Assembly: GCF_024868665.1 (NCBI RefSeq)
Contig: NC_079898.1
Span: 7,956,009 to 8,020,008 of the forward strand
Origin: Triplophysa rosa
Taxonomy: Eukaryota; Chordata; Actinopteri; Cypriniformes; Nemacheilidae
Reading direction: 5' to 3'
Length of the DNA: 64,000 nt
The position numbers and the translations under genes are program-made. The notes beneath the pieces were generated by a model. It saw nothing but the letters and a program-made list of their open reading frames with translations. It searched no databases and was not told the origin of the DNA. How positions within the stretch are numbered: position 1 is the first letter of the stretch; each line of letters opens with the position of its first letter. Shown piece by piece: positions 54,634 to 64,000 of the stretch.

Positions 54634-55177
54634 TGTCACGAAATGCAGGTAAGAACCCAATTGCAGGCAGCGGGGATGAAGGGGTTAACAAAAGACTTTA
54701 TTTAACAGAAAATAACCACAAAACAAAGACCCACGATGGGGTATAATAACACAACAGGATAATAACAGAACGTAGACTAACTAACACTAAACTGAGATAA
54801 ACAACACTAGACATAAACTAAACTGATCACTTACTTGACTGAGACAGGGGAATCCACAACAAGAACACAAACATGAGACGATGGTAAGCACGACATGAAA
54901 CCAAACACAATGACCGAACACAGGACAAAGAAACATGAGGGTTTAAATAGGGAAGACAAACGAGGGATAACGACACGGGGCAGGTGTGGGTAATCAAACA
55001 CTTAGGGAAAGATAACGAGGAAACAAGAGGAATGGGGCCAATGACAAGACACTGGAGAGAACGTATACTATTGTCAAACGGACAATAATATGTTTCTCTC
55101 CACACATAACCAAAGACCTTGTCATGGCTCTGCTACAGGACCAAGAAAAACATGACTAAGGAAGCAGAGCCATGACA
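54634..55177 (-). mobile_element. Solo LTR, Gypsy-type, with 5-bp TSD
   Basis: TGTCACGAAATGCAGG...GCAGAGCCATGACA, 544 bp, flanked by AACTG on both sides (54629-54633, 55178-55182). On the minus strand it has the same ends (TGTCATGGCTCTGC) as the solo LTR at 45262. Confidence 0.9.
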
Positions 55178-55841
55178 AACTGGATGTATTTGCTATGGCA
55201 CTTATAAACTTCTGCTTTATCATGGGATTAAAAATGTCTGTTTAAATACAAGTTACTTTTCTTTAAAAGAAACCATGTCACACAGAGGTCTGTCTGTCTT
55301 TCTCCACACTCACCACCCCCCCCCCCCTGTGTCTCTTCCTCTGTTTTTTCAGGTCATGTCAATACATTGACCTAAAAAGTAGACATAGTGTCCGTCTTTC
55401 TAGTAAGTAAAAGATTTGTTTTGAAATGTGAGAAGAATACCAGAAAGGTAAAAAAAAAGGAAAGTGGTAGCAATGCACTCACAACAACAATAGGTCTCCT
55501 CCTACAAGTGTTTCATTCAGACACGTGGGATTCTTTGGAGAGTCAAAATTTCAGAGAAGAGTTTGACTGGTCCTTACACCTACCCACTTTCTGAAGAATG
55601 CTCGCAACATTCACCTGGCATCAATTCAGACAGGATTGAGGGTTTGATGTTCTCTGTAGTACTAGTGAATCCAATAATAAAGAGCCCAGATGGTTGGTCT
55701 ATTGCTGTCCTCACTAAACATGTCCAGTGGATGACAGAATTAACATGATTTTAACCTTTTGATGCATACCATCTTCTAAAGTGGACAGACCTTTACATAG
55801 CATTTTTATCAGTTACATCCAAACTAAATATGATATAATCA
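55178..55841. other. No clear gene; poly-C tract
   Basis: A run of about 14 C at 55313-55326 precedes CCTCTGTTTTTTCAG|GTC, an acceptor-like site. Following frames (55388-55594, 55563-55748) are not recognised. Confidence 0.35.
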
Positions 55842-56764
55842 CAGCTGGTTAGTAACTGATTACTTGTAATCTGGATTACGTAATCACATTCCAAAAACCA
55901 AGTACTTGTAATTGAATTACGTTATATTTTAAAATACTCATAATCAGAGTACAGTTACTATTTTATTGGTACATGTTACATTACATAGATTACATTACAT
56001 ATTACCTTTTTTTGGTAAGTTTACCACTTTAACTGTTAAGACAACCAACCAAGCAGCGAGTCTGACATGTTTTTGTTTAAAAGCATTAATGTTCGCTACA
56101 GTATGTATTGTTTAAGAACCGTGTTAAGGGTTCACAATCTAGCAACAATAATACTATGATTTGCGCGTTTAGTGCAAATGACAACATTCATTGCGAAACT
56201 GCATTAGTCATAAATCCAAATAGATTTGTGCTGCTGAATTGTCCATGCCCAGCATTCACAATATATCATCTTTCTTCAATTTTTTTGTTCACAAAGGTAA
56301 TACCTGTGAAAAATAATGATATATTTTCTATTGTTTAAATAGAATTTTGTACAAGATAATCACAAGCACAGGCGGGTGATAAATGTAATCTTTCACAACT
56401 TGATTTTATTGTTTTGCATCTGTGTGTACCTGCCATTTATAATCCAGTCTTTCTGTTGTGAACATTTACATTTGCTATTAGCAAACTGTTATTAATGTGG
56501 CAATAATTCTTTAACAATTTTTATTTTAACTACATGTGCTGTTGTATTGCAGTCATTCAGTATAAATGCATTTGACTAACTTCTAGTACTTCATGTACTT
56601 TTATATAATTTTAATGTTTTAAAATTTAACAAGAAAAGTGTTGTGGACACATAGAGACACCAGGTAAAGATAAAACAGACACTTGTAAACAAATTTAATC
56701 TAAATGTAATCAAAAGTAGTCAGATTATGTTACAAGAAATGTATAATCTAAGGGATTAAGTTAC

Positions 56765-57072
56765 TGTTACGATTCTGTTCTGTGTTTCCCTGTTATTTTG
56801 GACTTTTACTTTATTTCCTGTTGTGTGCCATGTTTGTAGTCCTTTGTAGTTTTTGTGTTAATTATTGTCAGGTGTTCCTTGTTTGCCCGCTTGTTATCCT
56901 AGTGTATTTAAACCCTAGTGTTTCCTTTGTTTGGTGTCGGTCTTTGTTTCATGCTATGTTTTGTACCGCCTTCATTCGGTGGATTACCTGAGTTTGTGTT
57001 TTCTACTGGTTGTCATTAAAATACTGCACTTGGATCCGCTTCTCAGCTTGGATTACTCTACTCATCGTCACA
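56765..57072 (+). repeat. LTR 1 (308 bp)
   Basis: TGTTACGATTCTG...ACTCATCGTCACA with GTGTATTTAAACCC and ATTAAAATACTGC. Preceded by GTTAC. Confidence 0.88.
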
Positions 57073-57088
57073 GAAAGACCGACCACCC

Positions 57089-57805
57089 ATGGATCCAGCA
57101 GTATGTTTGGCCCAACTCCGTCAAGGTAACACTTCCCTCGAGGACCATATACAAACTTTCCTGGACATTGCTCATTTCTCAAAATACCCGGACTGTGCTC
57201 ATAGATTTGTTCTGTGACAGTCTTAATGACCATTTCATGCACATCATCTACCGTTATGGTCCTCGAGGGTCTCTGGCCCAATTTATGGACAATGCTTTGC
57301 TGTCGTGTGGGTCTCCCTTTACTGTTGGCGAGGTGAAGGAGGAGGCTGCCCCTAAACATTTTTTGGGAGGGGGCAGTTGGCCTCAGTCTCCATTGGCCAA
57401 GGAGCCAGACCCAGCACGTCAGCCTGCATGCTATACAATGATGGTGGCCACGCCATTCATCAGGGCCGTCTCACCAGAGCCCGTTCGCAAGATGGTCGCC
57501 AAGCCAGAGCCTCCAGCCGTCATGGTCGCCAAGCCAGAGCCTCCAGCTGTCATGGCCGCCAAGCCAGAGCCTCCAGCCGCCAAGCCGGTGGTCCCAAGTC
57601 CGGTGGTCATGGAGGTGTCTGCTCCTGAGGTCCTGTCCTCGGAATCTGCTCCGCTGGTGATGGTTGCTGCGTTGGGGTGTGTCTGGGCTGTGCACTGCTC
57701 TCCCGTTCCTGAGGCTATTGACGAGCTGGCCGCTACAAAGTTCCCCAAGCCGGTCCCATCCGGCATTCCAGAGATCTTTGAGCCAGTTCCGTCCGGCCTT
57801 CAGAA
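57089..57805 (+). pseudogene. gag-like remnant with tandem Lys-Pro-Glu-Pro-Pro repeats
   Basis: ATG at 57089 starts DPAVCLAQLRQGNTSLEDHI and TFLDIAHFSKYPDC, the N-terminus of a Gypsy-type gag. After a frameshift near 57195 it continues LIDLFCDSLND and RGSLAQFMDNALLSCG. About 57490-57590 encodes three to four MVAKPEPPAV units of 30 bp. No protease or pol follows; the sequence breaks at about 57802 into a duplicated piece of flanking DNA. Confidence 0.6.
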
Positions 57806-57855
57806 AGTAGTCAGATTACGTTACAAGAAATGTATAATCTAAGGGATTAAGTTAC
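57803..57855 (+). repeat. Duplicated host flank between the two LTRs
   Basis: The about 53 bp AAAGTAGTCAGATTACGTTA...GGGATTAAGTTAC repeats 56714-56764, which lies just left of LTR 1, with about one mismatch. Here it sits just left of LTR 2. Confidence 0.85.
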
Positions 57856-58158
57856 TGTCACGATCCTAGTCTGTGTTCCCATGTTGTTCTGGACTTTTGT
57901 TATTTCCTGTTGTGTGCCATGTTTGTAGTCCTTTGTAGTTTTTGTGTTAATTATTGTCAGGTGTTCCTTGTTTGCCCGCTTGTTATCCTAGTGTATTTAA
58001 ACCCTAGTGTTTCCTTTGTTTGGTGTCAGTCTTTGTTTGATGCTATGTTTTGTACCGCCTTCATTCTGTGGATTACCTGAGTTTTTGTCTTCTGGTTGTC
58101 ATTAAAATACTGCACTTGGATCCGCTTCTCATCTAGGATTACTCTACTCATCGTCACA
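57856..58158 (+). repeat. LTR 2 (303 bp)
   Basis: TGTCACGATCCTAG...ACTCATCGTCACA, followed by GTTAC (58159-58163). GTTAC thus stands left of LTR 1, left of LTR 2 and right of LTR 2. It differs from LTR 1 at several positions. Confidence 0.88.
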
Positions 58159-58261
58159 GTTACTGACTACAAATTTTGCCATGTAGTTTGTAATCAGTAA
58201 CTGATCTAGCCAGCTCTGGATATCATATACTGTATCAATGCCGTGACCTTAGTTAAACATT

Positions 58262-58500
58262 ATAAGTGTGCACAAGGTCCATGAAGGAATGATCTTCAAA
58301 AACAATCACAAAAACGTGATTGGCCAAAGTCCAGACATAAACCTCTTAGAACATCTTTGGGTCGAATTGGAGTGCTGACAGCGAAACAGACCCCATCACT
58401 CAACATCAGTGCTTGACCTCATTGAGTTTCTTGTGCCTGAATGAAACTTCTGCAGACGTGCCAACATCTACACTTTACAGAAGAGTTAAAGCTGTTATTA
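58262..58500 (+). pseudogene. Tc1/mariner transposase remnant
   Basis: A short frame gives IGQSPDINLLEHLWVELE, matching the QSPDLNPIEHLWxEL motif of Tc1 transposases that holds the last two catalytic acids. The flanking AAGGTCCATGAAGGAATGA and AGAAGAGTTAAAGCTGTTAT fit the same gene. Stops follow quickly. No terminal repeats are visible. Confidence 0.75.
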
Positions 58501-58869
58501 CTTTGAAACAAGCACATATGGGTACTGTTTGTTTACATCACGTGTCTGTTCACTCTGTGAACTTAATACATTATAAGGGCTAAACAGCACGGTAAAGGAT
58601 AAAGAAGCACATGTTTTTGTCTTGGCAGTGATCTACCACTGATTGGCTGATTTAACATGCTTCAAAACATCATGTGGGTGTGTATGTGTGTGTCTAACAC
58701 AGAGACAAAGCCAAATCGGCAGGGAGATGCTTCACTCAAAGCAAGCTATGCTGATGAAATCCAGTTTTTCAGCAGTTCAGCCCCCTCATAGCCTCATCCA
58801 AATGCCAAACTGCTTCTGTGCAGCCTGGGGTGTGTTTTCTCTGCACTGTAAGGCAGGTTTTCCATCTGT
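58501..58869. other. No gene seen
   Basis: Unique-looking sequence between the Tc1 remnant and the candidate conserved element. The frame 58643-58888 is not recognised. Confidence 0.4.
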
Positions 58870-59345
58870 TGCTCTAGTTGTGTTTTAATGAGATTCAGGC
58901 ATTGGATACAGGCACTAGAATTAAATTGTATCCAATGAGTTTATGAGTTTATTTTGTACATCTGGTTAAACATAATTGAAATTTCTGTTACTTGACATCG
59001 TCTGTATGTCTCCTATTATTAGAACACTGCTAATTCTCAAATTAATAAGGTTGAAATTCTTCTCTGCCCTCCTCTCTCAGTCTATGAGCTTATGATTTTA
59101 GTACTTAATGAGCTCCAGTGATTATGAATACATGCTTGAAGTAATTCATTAATTCATTGTATTAGCAGACAGCTGGGCTGGCGTGTAAAAATAGCTGTGT
59201 AATTGGACACTACCTCTTTGTATATGTATGATAAATGCCAATTGAATGTTAGTTAATTAAAAAGAGGTCATTCAGATGAGCATGACGTGTAGAATGACAT
59301 TTTAATGACTGTTAATCATATGGTAGGCTGGAAAAACTTGAGGGA
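58870..59345. promoter_or_regulatory. Candidate conserved non-coding element (enhancer-like)
   Basis: Non-coding, non-repetitive within the window, and crowded with homeodomain-type cores: TTCATTAATTCATT, AGTTAATTAAAAAG, CATTTTAATGACTG, GTGTAATTG, CCAATTGAATG, GTTAATCATATGG. It also has CAGACAGCTGG (E-box). The evenly AT-rich but complex sequence, without decay signs, is typical of vertebrate developmental CNEs. Conservation itself cannot be shown from one sequence. Confidence 0.4.
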
Positions 59346-60660
59346 GGAACGTCACTGAGCTAGTCATCTGTAAAGTACTTCACGTGCCGGTTTTATGAAG
59401 TGCCCGCATCACAATGAAAGAGAACTGTGAGAAAGGAAAAGAATACGTTTTATGTTGGAGCCGTGGAGCTGCAGATGTATATACACTGTCATAAAAAAGG
59501 GTATTTTACCTATTACCGTTGCTGGGGTCGTACCCTCATGGGTTTCTTTTTGTACCTACAGGTATACAAAACATAAATGTTGTGACTTTTTGGGTATGTA
59601 CATTTCAGATATTTTCCTTTTTCTCATATGGATCTTAATACTTATTATGTTTTCAAATGGAAATATAGTGTATTAAATCACAATCTGACTGGACAAGAGG
59701 TGTTGTAATAGAATAAGAAAAGCACTGGACTCACGCGGCCATAACTGTTAAAGGTCCAATAAGAGGCAGACCTTGCAATTCACAGGCCCGGTTGGGGGCC
59801 TCACCAACACTCACTTACGCAATTAAATATATTGATTTAATATATTTAATTATATTTCATATTTAACTCTTCATAAATTTTGAATACATCAGTAATGTAT
59901 TGAATACATACATGTTTTTATTAAATATTTTTTTTATATTTTTAAATTAAAATGACACTAAACTGGGCAGTAGGTTTAGTGACTTTAAGAGTCTTTTTAT
60001 TTAATTTTGGTGAAACTGTTGCCTCAAGTCCCTTCAACCCTGGTGTGTGCGCAACGTGATGGTAGGGGCGGACAGCAGCTCTCTTTTTTTAAACATAAAT
60101 GGAGGCCCCTCCTGTTTTGAGGTCCGTTTCAAGTGAAACATAGCAAATGCCGCTACTGGGTCCAGTGTGTAATTTTTTGGAGGATTTATTAATACATAAT
60201 GTTTCTACAGTAGCCCTAAACGGACAAACTGCTCTACAGAGCACGTTTCGTAAACACGTTATCTCCTTCAGCAAAGAAGTGAAAGCATGACAACATCTAA
60301 ATACGCACTTGATCCGCAATCACACTTGATTTTTCCCTCCATTGACTTCCATTCCGCATGCGAATGCAACAGACCGGAAACGCAAGCCTGTCCAACAATA
60401 TTTTGCATTTCGCTGCATAGTAAAGTTAAAGTTTGGTGAACTCTGACCTGCGAATTCGCGTCACGTGAGACCAATAGAAGGTCAAAAAATGGGGGAATCA
60501 CACCCGCCCATTTTTGTACCACCGTCTGAACGATCTTCGCATACTCAAAGTTAAGTCTGACCCGCGGCATTAGTCCTGTGTCAACCGTTGTAATGCTTCG
60601 AAAGGGAGGTTGTGGAGTGAGCCGTTGGTTGCAGTTCGCAATCTCACCTCTAGATGCAGC
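59346..60660. other. No gene seen; AT-rich run then GC-richer MITE-like part
   Basis: 59820-59950 is low-complexity TTTAAATATT-rich. 60050-60660 has sequence open on the minus strand (60268-60570) but without recognisable protein. It looks like a short DNA element. Confidence 0.4.
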
Positions 60661-60929
60661 TAAATTTCATACACTGGAACTTTAGAATATTATAAAACAA
60701 TATTCATTTATTGATTTTGTCAGCAGGTGTTATTTCTTTTATCTGTATAATAACAAATACATATTAACTTTTAAAGTTTTTCATTTTTTTATATAACTTG
60801 TGAAAATATATATTACATATAAAAAAATGCTAAAATGCTAAATTGTATGTATGTAGTAAATAGAAGAGGAATTTTTCATCACTATGGTTTCTCCTCCACT
60901 GCCTCATCCCATGAGTCGATGGGGCAGTT

Positions 60930-61335
60930 TTGCCAGAGAAAAGCCATCAGAGAGTGTGACAGGTGTGGCCTATTCAAACTCAAACAAACTTGAAGAAACT
61001 AAGTGCATCTGACCCTTCGGTCGTCAGCTAGGGCTCGAACAGCCAACTCACTCTTTGTTTATGGAAGTGGTGTGTGAAAGAGAGGAACATACGTTCCCTG
61101 TGGACATACTTTTCGATCGCCTATCAGATGGTGAAAATTAATCCTGCAGTTGGTGCCTAACTTCACCCGGGTCATCGATCCACCTGTCAGAGAAGATGTA
61201 CTGAGTGCCATTAACAAAGAGCAGAAGACTTCTGACTATTCAAAAAGTTTGAGACCCACATCTGAGATTGTGGCACTAAGACCAGCAAAGTCCAAATGAG
61301 ACCTCAGTGGAGACAAAGTGGGTGGCAGTGTATAA
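60930..61335 (+). pseudogene. Decayed coding remnant, family not recognised
   Basis: Two adjoining frames look protein-like: LFMEVVCEREEHTFPVDILF followed by DRLSDGEN (about 61055-61138), then RVIDPPVREDVLSAINKEQK and SLRPTSEIVALRPAKS (about 61165-61298). A frameshift and a TGA interrupt it. It could be a retrocopy or one exon of a lost gene. No A-tail or splice signals were found to decide. Confidence 0.35.
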
Positions 61336-63322
61336 TCTAACCGACAGCTAATGGAAAAGTAAGAGTTGTTTAGAGTTGCACTCTGAAACGATTCCAATAA
61401 CTGTTTTTCATCTGCTCCAGTGGTGGGGAATGGGGAACGATTTTACATTTTTCAGTAGCCTGACAATAGCTCTGCTCTTTTCAGAATAGTATTTGCAGGG
61501 TTTTTAAAGATTAAAAAATTAAAGTTTTTTCCAAAGAATATAGCATGGCAACATACAGTTTTGATACTTTTTTCACTCAATATTTTGAAAGCCCATAAAG
61601 CATTGATTTGCCATATATTATCTCCATTCATCTGTTTATTTAGCATTTTTTCACTTTGATTGCTCGATCAATTGGAGGTTCTGTTTGGATATTTGTACAA
61701 CATTTTACATGATATCTTATTCAGTGTCTAATTATTTTACATTCATATAAATGTATATGCATGTATATTGTTTAACATAAATTTTACAGTATAATGTAAT
61801 ATTTAGCTAAATGCTGCTACCCTACTTGAGATTTTAATTAAAAGGCATGTATATATCAAGAAAAGGAAGATGTGAATTCCTCCCATACACACAATACTTT
61901 AAATGTACAAGACACTTGTAACTAGTAACTTGCAGTTTACCTAAAAAATACTTCAAAAGGAAGTTTGAACTTCTTTGAGCTCTTAACAGCTTGATCTGAT
62001 TATCTTATCTGGTCTTTATCATTGATAAAGAATACAAAATAAGGAAGGAGACAATACAGCTGAATCACTTTTGGTGTCCATGAAATGTAAAATGGATACG
62101 AAAGCAAATGAAAGACAGATATCAGACGGTTACATTATGAAAGCATGTTCATTTCAATGATGGCTTGGTTCTACTGACCCTTTCCATAGCAACAAGAAAC
62201 TGAAAAGCTCAAAATAATGAGTGAAGATGTTTTTCATGTAGCTCTGGAATGATTTGTGTTCTGTGCCTTTATTCTTACTGAAGCGATGTGAAGAAACATT
62301 TTTCCAGCAATGTGGCTTAAATATGACAATAACGAATGCATCCAAGGCTATGGAACCTGGAGTGAAGGTACATTGAATAGACAAATTCTGAATAGACCAT
62401 TTGAATAGACAATTGAAAGATTAAAAAAAAAAGAAATACATTTTGAATTAAACAAATAATAAAAGATGCATACAATGGAAAAGCTATCTGCAAATAGTCA
62501 TGTTATTCTCCTCTCCAACATCTTTATCTTCAGAAATTCACCCAAACCCTTAATTATGGTTGATTTATGTTAATAATTCCTGACTTGGATCCTATCTATC
62601 ATATTTTCTTTAAAAACACATCAACCATTCATTTGTGAAAGCATTTATACAGCTCTGATGCTGTTTCCAAGATAATTTAATTGAGCACCCACATAAACCA
62701 TATGTTTGGAGTACTTAATGCTTTAGAGCAAAATAAAATCTTAGTAATAGAGAAAACAGAGTTTTGAAATTTAAAGTGTTTGCTGACCAAAACATTGGGA
62801 ATGTAGTTTATTGACCATGCACTCGTTTTTGAAGAAAGACTGGCAGTGAGCTAACTCTCAGTTTGAGGTAGAATCATCATCATATACTACCTACTGCTGA
62901 TGATCAAGAGCTCAAGGTCATAAAGCTTTCAGGTACATTTATTTTAAAAGCATTGCATGGGCCTTTGACAAAGCGATATCTCAGCAGAGCCACAAGAGAA
63001 CCATCCTATTGAGTTTGTGGGTCGAACAGCTCCAAGGTATTTGCTGCTCCAGAAATTGCTATACCTGTATGGGCTGATGCAACAACCAAACCATTTTAGC
63101 TTTACAAGGTTGAAGCGCTCACATAAACAAGGGAATTGGTTCTGAGTAAAAGGAATAACTGAGTCAGACTCTTTCATAGATCTGGATGTGTCAGGATCTG
63201 AGCAGGTGTTGATGAGATTCGCATACAGGTGCTTATTCAGTCTCATCATCTGTGAACGGGATCGTAAGCATGAGCAACTGTGCATGATTAGTTAAAACAC
63301 ATTCTCACTCCCGACTCATCAC
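61336..63322. other. No gene seen
   Basis: About 2 kb of AT-rich sequence without recognised repeats or frames. It may be ordinary unique intergenic or intronic DNA. Confidence 0.5.
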
Positions 63323-64000
63323 TGTCACACCCTGTTGCTGGTCCTCCACCTGAGGGCGCCATATTGCTTTTTTTCTGCCTATGTTTTGTTAACTGGTTTC
63401 AGCTGTGCCTCATTTCCTGTTTGTCCCTTTATCTGTGTATATGTAGTCCTTGTGTTCAGTTGTCTGTTGTCAGCCGTTGTTGTATGTTACACCCTCGGTT
63501 TCCTCATGCTTTCTTGGATTTAATGTTGCTCTTTGTGTCTTTGTAACTTTGTGGACTTTATTAAATAGGGGATGTACTGCACTCGGATCCCCACCTTGTT
63601 CTCTTGTTTGCCCGGAACGTAACAGAATACCAAGCCACTGTCAGAGCAGACTCCATAAAGGACTCCATCTGCACCAGAGGTTGGTTCTGAACCCACTGAG
63701 TCCCCTGCCTCGTCCAAGATGGCTGCATCTGAGCTTCCTGTCATCCAAGATGGCCACTTCTGAGCTCCCTGCCTCATCCAAGATGGCCACATCTGAGCTC
63801 CCTGCCTCATCCAATATGGCCGCATCTGAGCTCCCTGCCTCGTCCAAGATGGCCCCTTCTGAGCTCCCTGCCTCGTCCAAGATGGCCGCTTCTGAGCTCC
63901 CTGCCTCGTCCAGGATGGCCACCTCTGAATTTCCTGCCTCGTCCAAGATGGCCGCTTCTGAGCGCCCTGCCTCGTCCAAGATGTCCGATTCTGAGCTCCC
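63323..64000 (+). mobile_element. Gypsy-type LTR element, left part (runs off the window)
   Basis: LTR 63323-63624 (TGTCACACCC...CCCGGAACGTAACA, 302 bp) with ACTTTATTAAATAGG as polyadenylation region. The interior starts GAATACCAAGCC. From about 63697 it holds tandem 33-bp units encoding the 11-residue repeat ELPASSKMAAS on the plus strand. The rest lies beyond the window. Confidence 0.78.
63697..64000 (+). repeat. 33-bp coding tandem repeat in LTR element
   Basis: About nine units of GAGCTCCCTGCCTCGTCCAA + GATGGCCGCTTCT. The reading frame is kept across units because the period is eleven codons, and substitutions are mostly in the MAAS part (MAPS, MATS, MSDS). It is open on the minus strand as well. 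Confidence 0.8.

Larger units (their letters stand above)
55842..58216. mobile_element. DNA element with AGCTGG inverted ends, host to the LTR insertion
   Basis: CAGCTGGTTAGTAACTGATT at the left mirrors GTAATCAGTAACTGATCTAGCCAGCT in pieces at the right. Words of the GTAATC/GATTAC type fill the arms. Without the LTR material it would be about 0.9 kb. A similar class with TAACTGATTAC repeats is common in fish. Confidence 0.6.

Noticed and set aside
60268..60570. Minus-strand 100-codon frame starting MPRVRLNFEY
   Set aside because: No motif or homologue recognised; the surrounding sequence looks like a short DNA element.
63520..63979. Long minus-strand frames with repeated ILDEAGSSE
   Set aside because: They are the antisense of the 33-bp coding repeats of an LTR element; the plus strand agrees with LTR orientation.
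63697..64000. CRISPR-like periodic array
   Set aside because: Units are contiguous without spacers, code for protein and lie in a eukaryotic retroelement.

Overview
This is eukaryotic, almost certainly teleost, genomic DNA, probably from a cypriniform fish. The evidence is the repeat fauna: a V-SINE, tRNA-derived SINEs, L2/Rex1-type LINEs, DIRS elements with tyrosine recombinase, Gypsy-type LTRs with gag-like tandem repeats, Tol2-like and Charlie-like hAT elements, a piggyBac-like MITE, and palindromic MITEs with the TTAAAGG..ACTCCTTTAA type of end. I see no complete ordinary host gene. The content is nested transposable elements, a few decayed gene fragments and one stretch that looks like a conserved non-coding element.

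Layout. 0-2.3 kb: LINE pieces and a piggyBac-like MITE inserted in another DNA element. 2.6-18 kb: a broken block of one repeat/SINE family, split by a short LTR-like element, an L2 LINE fragment, a complete but non-autonomous LTR element (7816-9537, 5-bp TSD), a LINE 3' end and a DIRS element (13.8-17.2 kb). 18.87-25.44 kb: a 6.57-kb Tol2-like hAT insertion (near-perfect 8-bp TSD). It carries a second TIR element (19260-22088) with an uninterrupted five-exon, 324-codon reading frame, plus a V-SINE and another Tol2-like element. 25.4-27.5 kb: a second DIRS copy, opposite strand, with gag but no pol. 27.5-31.8 kb: an L2 LINE split by a Charlie-like hAT. 31.8-41 kb: a THAP-domain fragment, a split LTR, hAT and TIR elements, MITEs. 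41-54 kb: a possible 13-kb inverted-repeat structure (CACTG...CAGTG) enclosing two minus-strand pseudogenes, one with an SMC-hinge-like domain and one of the GIMAP (AIG1 GTPase) type, plus a solo LTR and MITEs. 54-64 kb: an inverted MITE pair, a solo LTR, an LTR element whose flank is duplicated inside it, a Tc1 remnant, a candidate conserved non-coding element (58.9-59.3 kb) and, at the window edge, an LTR element with 33-bp coding repeats.

How parts relate. Several insertions can be ordered by nesting and dated relatively by target-site duplications. The TIR element at 19.3-22.1 kb and the 434-bp MITE at 45.8-46.3 kb are parent-type and deletion-derivative copies of one family. The two DIRS copies are complementary deletions, one keeping RT/RNase H/recombinase and the other keeping gag. 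All family names are from recognition of motifs and termini by eye; no database search was possible.
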